34,698 bases of DNA from JBCBSK01 sp039819185 (GCA_039819185.1 JBCBSK010000014.1:1-34698); one strand, 5' to 3'. Numbered from the stretch's first letter, positions 6,756-15,014 are shown. Notes: generated from the sequence alone by a model not told the origin. Translations and numbers: made by a program.

Positions 6756-7265
6756 ATGCTCGCAACGATCGGCTACGAGAAATCATCGGTCGAGGATCTA
6801 ATTGCTACTCTCGCAAAGAGCGAAATAGATCTCTTGGTGGATGTTCGCGATAGAGCCCAATCTAGAAAGCCTGGCTTTTCGAAGTCAGCGCTTCGCGACC
6901 GGCTCGCTGAAGTAGGTATCGAGTATCTTCATCTCCGCGAGCTCGGAGACCCCAAAGAGGGGCGTGATGCTGCCAGAGCCGGAATGATGGACGAGTTTCG
7001 GAAGATATTCTCGGCTGTCTTGGCATCCGAACGTGCCAAGCAAGCGCTCATGACGATCGAGTTTCTTGCGCAGCAACATACCATTTGCCTGCTTTGCTAC
7101 GAGCGTGACCATCGCCACTGCCATCGAAAGATGGTTTCAGACGTGTTAGAATCGAGCTTAGATTGTGTGACCGTCCACCTAGAGGTTCCGACAATTGGCG
7201 CAGACTCCCGTGTTGCGAGACGAGTGCTTCATTCTCGTAAAGGCGCAACCGCATCGTTCGAGTAA
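6756..7265 (+). CDS. DUF488-family protein
   Basis: A 169-residue protein with the DUF488 hallmarks. The N-terminus is MLATIGYEKSSVEDLIATL, then LLVDVRDRAQSRKPGFSKSAL, YLHLRELGD near residue 59, and the Cys/His-rich motif CLLCYERDHRHCHRKMVSD near 110-128. DUF488 has no settled function. ATG 6756 is preferred because it starts at the conserved strand and AGAGG sits at 6746-6750; an in-frame ATG at 6735 is poorer. The last 25 or so residues go past the usual DUF488 end and run over the start of the next gene. Base composition is about 45 percent GC in sampled stretches, compared with about 65 percent in yebC, which suggests transfer. Confidence 0.85.
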   Translation: MLATIGYEKSSVEDLIATLAKSEIDLLVDVRDRAQSRKPGFSKSALRDRLAEVGIEYLHLRELGDPKEGRDAARAGMMDEFRKIFSAVLASERAKQALMTIEFLAQQHTICLLCYERDHRHCHRKMVSDVLESSLDCVTVHLEVPTIGADSRVARRVLHSRKGATASFE

Positions 7266-7986
7266 GTACTTTGAGACCGTATGCTGCGCAGGAATTGGGC
7301 GTGACGGAAGATGGCGTCGACAATACCCCGTCCCTTTTCGGATATTGAACGATAGCCAGAAATTCAAACGTTGGGACTGGATCGACTATCAGTTTACCTC
7401 ATCGAAAGACGATCCGCGAACCGAAAGCCAAAAAGTTGTTCCTGAAACAGTGACTGTAGGAGAAAGTGTCAAGAAATCTGAGCGATCTCGGCTACTGAGC
7501 CCGTTGATTCGACATTCCTTCCAGGAGGCGGAGAAACGGGGAGAGTCGCTCACGCTTATTAGGCCCAAAGAAATAGAGATCGTTTATTCCGAGAAGACTG
7601 ACGAGGAGATCAGTTCGGAACGTGCAAAACACGCCGAGTTGGCCGCCCAGATGTCGTTGTTTGATGCGACTGCAAAGCCACTGGAACCCTGCCCAATTCA
7701 GTTTACTGCCAGCTGGCGCGACTATGATGGCAAGAAGCGGAGACATGAATGTGACGACTGGGAAACATCGACCGCGTTTAGTCGCTTTGAACGCGAATAC
7801 GGCCGCAAGAAAGCGATAGAGATCATAAGATCAAAATACGAAGAAGAGTACTTTGCGTCCGGACTTGCACTTGCCTTCAGCACACATAGCAGACGCAATG
7901 TACACTTTGGAAAAACAAACCAGTGGTTACTTGTTGGCGTGATACGTATCGACGCAAGCGGCCAAGGCGACTTGCTTTGGCGATAA
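7195..7986 (+). CDS. Uncharacterised protein paired with DUF488
   Basis: A 263-residue soluble protein of unknown function. The N-terminal part has the pattern ECFILVKAQPHRSSKYFETV, then CCAGIGRDGRWRRQYPVPFR, FKRWDWIDY and DDPRTESQKV. From memory, this resembles a widespread family of uncharacterised proteins often seen beside DUF488, possibly with an OB-like fold; I could not check this. The C-terminal half has TASWRDYDGKKRRHECDDWET and ends in a strand-rich segment. No ATG is available near the 5' end. TTG 7195 has AGAGG nine bases upstream (7181-7185); GTG 7210 is the alternative. Either start overlaps the DUF488 gene by 56-71 bases. GC content is low, as in DUF488, and the gene ends 12 bases from the convergent yebC stop. 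Confidence 0.75.
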   Translation: MAQTPVLRDECFILVKAQPHRSSKYFETVCCAGIGRDGRWRRQYPVPFRILNDSQKFKRWDWIDYQFTSSKDDPRTESQKVVPETVTVGESVKKSERSRLLSPLIRHSFQEAEKRGESLTLIRPKEIEIVYSEKTDEEISSERAKHAELAAQMSLFDATAKPLEPCPIQFTASWRDYDGKKRRHECDDWETSTAFSRFEREYGRKKAIEIIRSKYEEEYFASGLALAFSTHSRRNVHFGKTNQWLLVGVIRIDASGQGDLLWR

Positions 7987-7998
7987 CCTACAAACTCG

Positions 7999-8748
7999 TC
8001 ACGCCGCCGTCAGTTCCGCCATCACCGCGTCCGAGACCTCGAAATTGGCGTAGACGTTCTGGACGTCGTCATCGTCGTCCAGGACCGAGATCATCTTGAA
8101 CAGCGTCTGCGCTTTGTCTGTGTCGATCTCGGTCGTGGTCTGAGGTTTCCAGATGGTGCGAACGGATTCGGCTTCGCCGAGGCTCGTTTCAAGCCCCTTG
8201 GCAACCTCACCCAAATCCTCAAAAGCGGTGATGATCGTGTGGCCGTCATCCGAGGATTGCACGTCGTCGGCACCTGCATCGATCGCAGCTTCGAGAACGG
8301 CCTCGGCATCACCGGCCCCGGCCGAATAGACAATCTCGCCGACCCGGTCGAACATGAAGGCAACAGAGCCGGTCTCGCCCAAAGAGCCGCCATTCTTGGC
8401 AAATGCCGCGCGCACTGAACTGGCCGTACGGTTACGGTTGTCCGTCAATGCCTCGACAATGACGGCAATGCCGCCCGGACCATATCCTTCATAGCGGATC
8501 GCCTCATACTCGTCGCCATCACCCGCCTGCGATTTCGAGATTGCGCGCTCGATATTGTCCTTCGGCATGGACTGAGCCTTGGCATTCTGGATCGCCAATC
8601 GGAGGCGGGGATTGGCATCAGGGTCCGGGCCGCCAACCTTGGCCGCGACCGTGATTTCCTTCGACAGCCTGGAGAACAGCTTCGAGCGCACCGCGTCCTG
8701 CCGGCCCTTGCGGTGCATGATGTTCTTGAACTGTGAATGCCCTGCCAT
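7999..8748 (-). CDS. yebC: YebC/TACO1-family regulator
   Basis: The protein is 249 residues and starts MAGHSQFKNIMHRKGRQD, the invariant beginning of the YebC/PmpR/TACO1 family. Further matches are AKVGGPDPDANPRLRLAIQNAKA, MPKDNIERAI and RYEGYGPGGIAVIVEALTDN. Members act as DNA-binding regulators or help translation of proline-rich stretches. The start at 8748 is supported by GGGGAG seven bases upstream and by the family N-terminus, although an ATG six codons earlier (8766) is also in frame. yebC is normally immediately upstream of ruvC; here 6.3 kb of opposite-strand genes separate them. Confidence 0.95.
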   Translation of the reverse strand: MAGHSQFKNIMHRKGRQDAVRSKLFSRLSKEITVAAKVGGPDPDANPRLRLAIQNAKAQSMPKDNIERAISKSQAGDGDEYEAIRYEGYGPGGIAVIVEALTDNRNRTASSVRAAFAKNGGSLGETGSVAFMFDRVGEIVYSAGAGDAEAVLEAAIDAGADDVQSSDDGHTIITAFEDLGEVAKGLETSLGEAESVRTIWKPQTTTEIDTDKAQTLFKMISVLDDDDDVQNVYANFEVSDAVMAELTAA

Positions 8749-8992
8749 TCCGAAGCTCCCCGACATATGCCTCAGCGCTCACACATGCTTGCTAACCCTC
8801 CCCTATAGGCAAGCGGGCACGGGCTGCCAAGGCCGAACGCGCCTGCATCTTTCGACCAAAACGCGAAGATTCATCCACACAGTCATCTATGGGGATATAC
8901 GTGTGAACCGGGATAAATAACAAATTTAATAAGTCATTTACCGCAACCAGCGCCTGTTAGCGACCCAATCGTGAACTTGGGGGGACACGAAC
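8749..8992. promoter_or_regulatory. Divergent intergenic region between yebC and chemoreceptor gene
   Basis: This 244-base gap must hold the yebC and chemoreceptor promoters. Its right half (about 8865-8950) is AT-rich, with AAATAACAAATTTAATAAG, and looks promoter-like. I could not assign clear -35 and -10 boxes. A GGGGGG ribosome binding site lies at 8977-8982, ten bases before the chemoreceptor ATG. Confidence 0.4.
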
Positions 8993-10255
8993 ATGCTTGG
9001 TCTTCGTCGTAAAGAACCTGTTGAGGCCACGGATCATGCCTCTACCATGCCCAATGCAGATAACCTCGATGAGCGTTCGCTCCGTACCATGCTGGATGCG
9101 ATGCCGGTCAATGTGATGATGGCCGAGCCCGACACCGGCATCATAACTTACGCCAACAAGACAAGCGCGGACACGCTGATGACCCTCAGGCATCTGCTGC
9201 CGCCGTCAGTCGATCCAGAGGCCCTTGTCGGAAACTCGATTGACGTCTTCCACAAGGTGCCAACGCACCAGCGCAACATCATCGCCAACCCGGCCAACCT
9301 GCCATTTCAGTCCAAGATCAAGCTTGGCGATGAAACGCTCGATCTGCGCGTTGCACCCGTCTTCGATGCGTCAGGAACCTACACTGCAGCAATGCTGACC
9401 TGGTCCGTGGCGACAGGAATCGTCAATGCGGTGACATCCTTCGAAAGTCAAATCCAGCATGTCATCATGAAGGTAACCGAGCAGGCCGATGATATGCGAT
9501 CGGCTGCCGGCACTATGGCGAAGACAGCGGAACAGACAACCGAACGCGCCACCCTGTCGGCAGCAGGTGCAGAGGAAGCCACAACCAATGTCGAGACGGT
9601 GGCGTCGGCAGCACAAGAGCTCTCCGCCTCGACCGGTGAGATTATGCGCCAGGTACGAGAATCGTCGCGTATTGCGGGCGAGGCCGTCGAGCGGGCACGC
9701 AACACGAACGAGACCGTCTCCGCGCTCGCCGATGCGTCCGAACGGATCGGCAAGGTAGTCGGTCTTATTCAGGAGATCGCCAATCAGACCAACCTCCTGG
9801 CGCTGAACGCAACAATCGAGGCAGCACGCGCCGGTGAAGCGGGCCGCGGCTTCGCCGTTGTTGCCGCCGAGGTGAAGTCATTGTCGAGCCAGACCACCAA
9901 AGCTACCGAGGAGATTGCAGGCCAGATTGCCACGATACAGGCCGCAACCAAGGACGCAGTCTCCGCAATTGCCGAGATTGGCGACACAATCGATCAAGTC
10001 AGCGAGGTTGCCAACGCAATCTCAGGCGCCATCGAACAGCAAAATGCCGCCACTGAGGAAATCAGCCGCAACGTTACCGAGGCCGCCGTCGGCACCCGCG
10101 ACGTCAGCAAGAACATGCTCGACGTGCAGACCGGTGCCAGCGAGACCGTCCAGACCGCACAAGGCGTGCTTAACGGAACCGACACCCTCGCCGCCGAAGC
10201 ACAGTCCATACAGTCTGAAGTCGACACGTTCCTGGAGCATGTGCGAAGCCTCTGA
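8993..10255 (+). CDS. Soluble PAS-domain methyl-accepting chemotaxis protein
   Basis: A 420-residue receptor with no membrane helix, so it is probably cytoplasmic. Residues about 25-140 form a PAS-like sensor (LDAMPVNVMMAEPDTGIITY, ALVGNSIDVFHKVPTHQRN, RVAPVFDASGTYTAAML). Residues about 160-420 are the coiled-coil signalling domain, with the conserved hairpin tip IANQTNLLALNATIEAARAG followed by EAGRGFAVVAAEV. It should control CheA kinase through CheW, and the PAS domain may sense redox state, energy or a bound ligand. No C-terminal CheR-tethering pentapeptide is seen. No che or flagellar genes are in the window, so it is an orphan receptor. Confidence 0.93.
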   Translation: MLGLRRKEPVEATDHASTMPNADNLDERSLRTMLDAMPVNVMMAEPDTGIITYANKTSADTLMTLRHLLPPSVDPEALVGNSIDVFHKVPTHQRNIIANPANLPFQSKIKLGDETLDLRVAPVFDASGTYTAAMLTWSVATGIVNAVTSFESQIQHVIMKVTEQADDMRSAAGTMAKTAEQTTERATLSAAGAEEATTNVETVASAAQELSASTGEIMRQVRESSRIAGEAVERARNTNETVSALADASERIGKVVGLIQEIANQTNLLALNATIEAARAGEAGRGFAVVAAEVKSLSSQTTKATEEIAGQIATIQAATKDAVSAIAEIGDTIDQVSEVANAISGAIEQQNAATEEISRNVTEAAVGTRDVSKNMLDVQTGASETVQTAQGVLNGTDTLAAEAQSIQSEVDTFLEHVRSL

Positions 10256-10281
10256 CCGGTCGCGCCACCTCCTATCAGGGT

Positions 10282-11106
10282 TCAGTCACCCCACGCTTCC
10301 GGCCAGGTCGGCGACAGCCGGCCGCCGAGGCGCACAGCCGACACCATGGTCGCAAGTCCCGTAGTATCGTCGATCTCGGCCGCAACGCCGGATAGTGTTG
10401 CCGTGCCGAGCGCCGGCTCCAGCCGCCCGGAACCTAGCGCGGTGACGAAGCGCTGCAGCGGCTCGTCCTTTTGAAATCCGATGATCGAGTCATAGTCGCC
10501 GCACATGCCGGCATCGGTCATATAGGCCGTGCCGCCGGGAAGGATCTGGTGGTCGGCAGTCGGCACATGGGTGTGGGTTCCAACAACGAGGCTCGCCCGT
10601 CCATCGCAGAAATAGCCGACGCCCTGCTTCTCACTTGTTGCTTCTGCATGAATGTCGACGACGAGCGCATCGCAAATCTTGCCTAAAGGATGAGCGTCCA
10701 GCGCGTCATCCAGCGCCTGAAACGGATCGTCCAGCGCGTTCATGAACAAGCGCCCCATGACATTGATCACACCGACGCGGGCACCGTTCTTGGCGGTCAC
10801 GACAATCGTCCCCTTGCCCGGTGTGCCGGCGGGATAGTTGATCGGCCGAACAAGCCGTGGCGCGCGCTCGATGAAGACCAGGGCCTCGCGCTGATCGAAG
10901 GCGTGGTTGCCGAGCGTCACCGCATCGGCGCCGGCATCAATGATGTCCTCGTAGATCGCCTCGGTGATGCCGAAGCCGCCGGCGGCGTTTTCGCCGTTGA
11001 TGACCACACAATCAAGCCGGTGGCGCTCGATAAGGCTCGGCAGCATATCCATCACGGCCTGGCGTCCCGCTCGGCCAACGATGTCGCCTAGAAACAGCAA
11101 CCTCAC
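10282..11106 (-). CDS. YmdB/TIGR00282-type metallophosphoesterase
   Basis: The 274-residue protein belongs to the YmdB-like metallophosphoesterase family. Metal-binding positions are visible: D8 in FLGDIVGR, E39-N40 in INGENAAGG, N67-H68 in TLGNHAFD, H153 in VDIHAEATSEK, and H178 and H180 in VGTHTHVPTAD. The Bacillus subtilis homologue hydrolyses cyclic nucleotides and affects RNA turnover and biofilm formation; the substrate here is not known. Its ATG overlaps the stop of the 5-FTHF cyclo-ligase gene by four bases, so the pair is co-translated downstream of 6S RNA. It is convergent with the chemoreceptor gene. Confidence 0.92.
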   Translation of the reverse strand: MRLLFLGDIVGRAGRQAVMDMLPSLIERHRLDCVVINGENAAGGFGITEAIYEDIIDAGADAVTLGNHAFDQREALVFIERAPRLVRPINYPAGTPGKGTIVVTAKNGARVGVINVMGRLFMNALDDPFQALDDALDAHPLGKICDALVVDIHAEATSEKQGVGYFCDGRASLVVGTHTHVPTADHQILPGGTAYMTDAGMCGDYDSIIGFQKDEPLQRFVTALGSGRLEPALGTATLSGVAAEIDDTTGLATMVSAVRLGGRLSPTWPEAWGD

Positions 11107-11678
11107 GCGCCGGGCTCCATCGGAAACCGCCGGTAACCTGTTTCGGTCAACATTGCATCCAGGGGTGCGTCATGGGCTTCGTTCGGCACATGCGCGACCT
11201 CTTGAACAGAGAAGGCAATGCCGATGGCCCGTATCGGTTTGAGGAGCCGAAGGCGGGCCAGCGCACGGTCATAAAAGCCCCTGCCATAGCCAATGCGGTG
11301 GCCGCGTGTATCGAACGCCGCCAGTGGCACCAGCAGGATATCGGGATCGCGCGCTTCAGCCGTGTCCGGCGGCCCCATCGTGCCAAAGCCGCGATCGACC
11401 AACTCCCCGCTCGGGTCGAGCACGCGGAAGACAAGATCGTCTCCGACCATGGTTGGAAGAACGATTGTTGCGCCCATCTTACGCAGACGCGCCATCAAGG
11501 GGCGCAGATCGATTTCACCGCGAATCGGCCAGAAGCCGGACACGACCTGACCGGGAGAGACCGCGATCCCGCCTGCCAGATCACGTAGTTTGAGCGCCGC
11601 TTCGATCTTGTCCGGTTCAGGCAATACGGAGCGACGGGCAAGCACCTCTCTGCGTAGTGCGGCCTTTTTGGCCTGCAT
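11103..11678 (-). CDS. 5-formyltetrahydrofolate cyclo-ligase
   Basis: This enzyme converts 5-formyl-THF to 5,10-methenyl-THF using ATP, recycling a storage folate. From ATG 11678 the product is 191 residues, the normal family length. It contains VVSGFWPIRGEIDLRPLM, then LLVPLAAFDTRGHRIGYGRG followed by FYDR, the ATP/substrate-binding signature. Longer in-frame starts at 11750 and 11921 exist, but the upper one runs through the 6S RNA gene and encodes Cys/Pro-rich sequence unlike the family, so the short start is chosen. No strong ribosome binding site is visible. The order zapA-6S-ygfA is a conserved proteobacterial arrangement. Confidence 0.93.
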   Translation of the reverse strand: MQAKKAALRREVLARRSVLPEPDKIEAALKLRDLAGGIAVSPGQVVSGFWPIRGEIDLRPLMARLRKMGATIVLPTMVGDDLVFRVLDPSGELVDRGFGTMGPPDTAEARDPDILLVPLAAFDTRGHRIGYGRGFYDRALARLRLLKPIRAIGIAFSVQEVAHVPNEAHDAPLDAMLTETGYRRFPMEPGA

Positions 11679-11764
11679 GTCCGTTGCGTCGGCGAAGATC
11701 ACGGGGCATCCGGCGTGGTGTGACGGCAACGGTGGGGCATCACCGGCCATAAGACGATCAAGGT

Positions 11765-11930
11765 TGCGGGCCGCGTCGGCCGTCGGAGGTTTCCGATCCC
11801 GGGAACCTACCAAGGTAGGTGGGCACCGTTGTGCGCAAGTCCACGGACAAGCACAGGGACAGTTCCCGTTAGGATCGATAAGGCCCCGGGGATGCGTGTC
11901 TCCTAACGCACCGCGCAGCACCGCGATGCG
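11765..11930 (-). ncRNA. ssrS: 6S RNA
   Basis: 6S RNA mimics an open promoter and holds housekeeping RNA polymerase in stationary phase. On the minus strand this stretch carries CCCACCTACC, TTGGTAGGTTCCCGGGATC and CTAACGGGAACTGTCCC, and GC-rich ends (GCGGTGCTGCGC near 11910-11921, GACGCGGCCCGC near 11769-11780) that can pair to close the long hairpin with a central bulge. The CACCTAC/GTAGGT hairpin near the 3' side is typical of alphaproteobacterial 6S RNAs. Its place between zapA and 5-FTHF cyclo-ligase, on the same strand, is the classic location. Exact ends are estimated. Confidence 0.8.
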
Positions 11931-11975
11931 GCAATGTAGGAAGCTTCGTCCGGTTATGCCAGATGAAAGCGCATA

Positions 11976-12413
11976 TCAGCTCGCCGTTCCGTCAACGGCG
12001 TGGCCGTTTCCGCGCTCGGTGTCGGTATCGGCCGAGACGGGTGCTGCTGGCACGCGATGGCTGCCAAGGGCTACGGCGAGGCTTTCGATACGCTGGGCGG
12101 CGCGGTCGATGAGGTCGGCCAGTTCTCCCTCTCCGGCGGTGGCGCGGGCGACATCTTCAGACCGTGAGGCGGACAGGGTGGCAAGATCGCGTTCGAGCCC
12201 GTCGCGGATCGTGCGCACCTGCCAAAGCTCGTCGGCGATCATCAGCGCCGCCATGATCACCGCACGTGTGTCACCGATTTCACCGAAGTCCTGCTTGAGA
12301 GTGGAAATCCGCTCGTCCAAATCCCGCGCCAAGGTAAGGAGATGGGCCTCCTCATCCTCATTACAGGCCATCCGGTATTCACGGCCTCCGATCTGCACGG
12401 ACACTTGAGTCAT
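11976..12413 (-). CDS. zapA: Cell division protein ZapA
   Basis: A 145-residue protein whose first 70 residues match ZapA: VSVQIGGREYRMACNEDEE followed by HLLTLARDLDERI and VIMAALMIADELW. ZapA binds FtsZ filaments and promotes bundling at the Z-ring. A long helical tail (about 75-115) gives the coiled coil used for tetramer formation. The C-terminal 30 residues are low-complexity. It follows the DUF4164 gene by 9 bases and precedes 6S RNA. Confidence 0.93.
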   Translation of the reverse strand: MTQVSVQIGGREYRMACNEDEEAHLLTLARDLDERISTLKQDFGEIGDTRAVIMAALMIADELWQVRTIRDGLERDLATLSASRSEDVARATAGEGELADLIDRAAQRIESLAVALGSHRVPAAPVSADTDTERGNGHAVDGTAS

Positions 12414-12422
12414 CGGTTGGGC

Positions 12423-12710
12423 CTAATCGGGCTTTTGGGCATCGAGAAGGCCACGAATGGCCTCGATTGCGGAATCGATACGCTCAGACACAGCTTCCTG
12501 AGTCTTGCGAAGAGTTTCGGAACGGTGCTCGGCATCATCAAGCCGAGCGGCAAGCTGGGCCCGATCGTCGGCAAGCGCGTCCGCCGCCGCCTTGATCTGA
12601 TCGACACTAATATCCTGCGCAAGCCGACTGTCCACCGCCGCCTCGAGAGCATTGATGGCTGATTTCAGCCGCTGCGTTGCCGCCTGCAAAGCGTCTGGAT
12701 CCGATATCAT
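12423..12710 (-). CDS. DUF4164-type coiled-coil protein
   Basis: From ATG 12710 the product is 95 residues, nearly all helical: SDPDALQAATQRLKSAINAL, then AADALADDRAQLAARLDDAE. It is the small coiled-coil protein (DUF4164) found just upstream of zapA in Rhizobiales. The function is not known, but the constant pairing with zapA suggests a role in division or envelope work. An upstream in-frame extension to 12824 is unlike the family and was not used. It is divergent from transketolase. Confidence 0.8.
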   Translation of the reverse strand: MISDPDALQAATQRLKSAINALEAAVDSRLAQDISVDQIKAAADALADDRAQLAARLDDAEHRSETLRKTQEAVSERIDSAIEAIRGLLDAQKPD

Positions 12711-13004
12711 GAACTGAATGGGAGGGGCCGAATCACGCGCGGATACCTCCTTGCCGCATCTCGTTAGGGAAGGTACCGAGCCAAGACACCATGGGTCAAC
12801 GGCTGCGCGGCAATATATCGGCAAGTTTCCTCAGACGTTGCGGCATCCAACTTCGTCCAGGTTCAATTGACTCGACCCGAGAAGGTGTGATTGATCCCCG
12901 GCCATCGTCTCGAACCCGAGCTTTTCCCGCCGTCACACGCCTGACCGCCGTTTCAGACCTGCGCTGCGCGGACCGTCGCGGCCAATCGAGAAAGCCGAGC
13001 GCCG
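12711..13004. promoter_or_regulatory. Divergent region between DUF4164/zapA and transketolase
   Basis: The 294-base gap should contain the zapA-side and transketolase promoters. TTGACT at 12867-12872 with ATTGAT at 12890-12895 is a possible weak plus-strand promoter with 17-base spacing. I see no gene, tRNA or strong repeat. The short open frames here lack protein-like composition. Confidence 0.3.
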
Positions 13005-15014
13005 ATGCCCGATCAAGCCACGCGTCCAACGCATGACCAGATGGCCAACGCGATCCGGGCGCTCGCCATGGATGCGGTCGAGGCCGCCAAGTCCGGCCAT
13101 CCGGGCATGCCGATGGGCACGGCCGATATCGCCACCGTTCTATTCACGAAAATCCTCTGCTTCGATCCCAAGGCCCCCGACTGGCCGGATCGTGACCGCT
13201 TCGTGCTGTCGGCCGGCCATGGGTCAATGCTGCTCTATGCGGTGCTCCATCTGCTCGGCTCGGACGGTGTGACGATCGATGAAATCAAACGCTTCCGTCA
13301 GCTTGGTTCGAAAACGCCCGGCCATCCCGAATATGGCCATACACCAGGCGTCGAGACGACGACTGGCCCGCTTGGCCAGGGCCTCGGAAACGCCGTCGGC
13401 ATGGCCCTTTCTGAACGGCTCATGGCGGCCCGCTACGGCAAAGATCTTGTCGACCACCACACCTATGTGATCGCAAGCGACGGCGATCTGATGGAAGGGA
13501 TCAGCCATGAGGCGATCTCGCTGGCTGGGCATTTGCGGTTGTCGAAACTGATCGTTTTGTTCGACGACAATGGCATCTCAATCGACGGCCCGCTCGATCT
13601 CGCCGAGTCCGGCGACCAGATCAACCGGTTCCAGGCTGCTGGCTGGGACGCGATCCGCATTGACGGCCATGACCCGGACGTGATCGAGAAGGCCATTCGG
13701 GACGCCCAGAAAAGCGATAAGCCGAGCCTGATCGCCTGCCGCACTGTGATTGGTCAGGGCGCGCCGACCAAGGCCGGCACCGCGTCGTCCCATGGCGCAC
13801 CTCTCGGCGCAGATGAAATCTCCGGTGCTCGGGAGGCGCTCGGCTGGACACACGCGCCGTTCGTGATCCCGTCCGACATCTATGACGCATGGCGCATCGC
13901 TGGCCTCAAGCTCGGCCAGAAGCGGCGCGACTGGCAGGCGCGCCTCGACGCTGCAGAGCCTGCCCTCAAGGCAGAGTTCGAGCGCGTGCTGACAGGTCGA
14001 ATTCCATCAGCACTCGATCGTGTCATCAAAGAATTCAGGGCCGCTCGCGCTGCCGACACCTCGTCCATGGCGACTCGCAAGGCATCCGAAGCAGTCCTGA
14101 CCGCGATTACCCCGATCGTACCGGAAATGATCGGCGGCTCGGCCGACCTGACCGGGTCCAACAACACCAAGACCAAGGAGATGGCGGTCGTCACGCGTGA
14201 TGATTTCTCCGGCCGGTTCATCCATTACGGCGTGCGAGAACACGCCATGGCAGCGGCTATGAACGGAATGGCGCTGCATGGCGGGCTGATCCCCTATTCC
14301 GGCACATTCCTGGTGTTTTCCGACTATTGCCGACCATCGATCCGGCTTGCAGCCCTGATGGGCCAGCGGGTCATCCATGTTATGACGCACGATTCGATAG
14401 GCCTCGGCGAGGACGGCCCGACGCACCAGCCGGTCGAACATCTGGCAAGCCTGCGCGCCATGCCAAATGTCACCGTGTTCCGTCCGGCCGACGCCGTGGA
14501 GACGGCGGAATGCTGGCAGCTTGCGCTGGAAAATGCCGGCGGGCCTTCGATTCTGGCGTTGACCCGGCAGTCGCTTCCCGTGATTCGCTCAGAGCCGGGC
14601 GAGACCAATCTGTCCGCCCGCGGCGCGTATGAGGTCGTCACCCATGACGCGGCGGCCGCGAGCTTGTTCGCCTCCGGTTCGGAAGTGTCGCTCGCGCTCG
14701 AAGCGCGCGATATGCTGGCCCGCGACGGCATTGAATGCCGAGTGGTGTCGGTGCCGAGCTTCGAACTGTTCGAGGCCCAACCTCACGGCTACAAGCAGAT
14801 GATCCTGGGCGAGGCGCCGATCCGGCTTGCGGTCGAAGCGGCTGTGCGCATGGGCTGGGAGCGGTTCATCGGTTCGGATGGCTTGTTCATCGGCATGACG
14901 GGCTTTGGCGCCAGCGCCCCCTACAAGGAACTCTACGCCCATTTCGGCATCACGGCGGACGCGATTGTCGACGCCATACGCGATGCTGCTGACAAACGCG
15001 GCAGAGACGCCTAA
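13005..15014 (+). CDS. tkt: Transketolase
   Basis: The 669-residue protein is a full-length thiamine-diphosphate transketolase, which moves two-carbon units between ketoses and aldoses in the pentose phosphate and Calvin cycles. The N-terminal domain has AAKSGHPGMPMGTADIA and GPLGQGLGNAVGMALSER. The ThDP/metal motif is SDGDLMEG at 158-165, followed by FDDNGISIDG. The central pyrimidine domain has HYGVREHAMAAAMNGMALHG and DSIGLGEDGPTHQPVEHL, with the catalytic Glu in REHAM. It is 62 bases upstream of gap and heads a sugar-phosphate cluster with gap, pgk and aldolase. Confidence 0.98.
   Translation: MPDQATRPTHDQMANAIRALAMDAVEAAKSGHPGMPMGTADIATVLFTKILCFDPKAPDWPDRDRFVLSAGHGSMLLYAVLHLLGSDGVTIDEIKRFRQLGSKTPGHPEYGHTPGVETTTGPLGQGLGNAVGMALSERLMAARYGKDLVDHHTYVIASDGDLMEGISHEAISLAGHLRLSKLIVLFDDNGISIDGPLDLAESGDQINRFQAAGWDAIRIDGHDPDVIEKAIRDAQKSDKPSLIACRTVIGQGAPTKAGTASSHGAPLGADEISGAREALGWTHAPFVIPSDIYDAWRIAGLKLGQKRRDWQARLDAAEPALKAEFERVLTGRIPSALDRVIKEFRAARAADTSSMATRKASEAVLTAITPIVPEMIGGSADLTGSNNTKTKEMAVVTRDDFSGRFIHYGVREHAMAAAMNGMALHGGLIPYSGTFLVFSDYCRPSIRLAALMGQRVIHVMTHDSIGLGEDGPTHQPVEHLASLRAMPNVTVFRPADAVETAECWQLALENAGGPSILALTRQSLPVIRSEPGETNLSARGAYEVVTHDAAAASLFASGSEVSLALEARDMLARDGIECRVVSVPSFELFEAQPHGYKQMILGEAPIRLAVEAAVRMGWERFIGSDGLFIGMTGFGASAPYKELYAHFGITADAIVDAIRDAADKRGRDA

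Noticed and set aside
11679..11921. N-terminal extension of the 5-FTHF cyclo-ligase
   Set aside because: The extension encodes Cys/Pro-rich sequence not seen in the family and coincides with the 6S RNA gene.
12791..13036. Plus-strand open frame of 81 codons before transketolase
   Set aside because: The composition is Arg/Ser/Pro-rich in the manner of a random frame in GC-rich DNA, and it overlaps the transketolase start.
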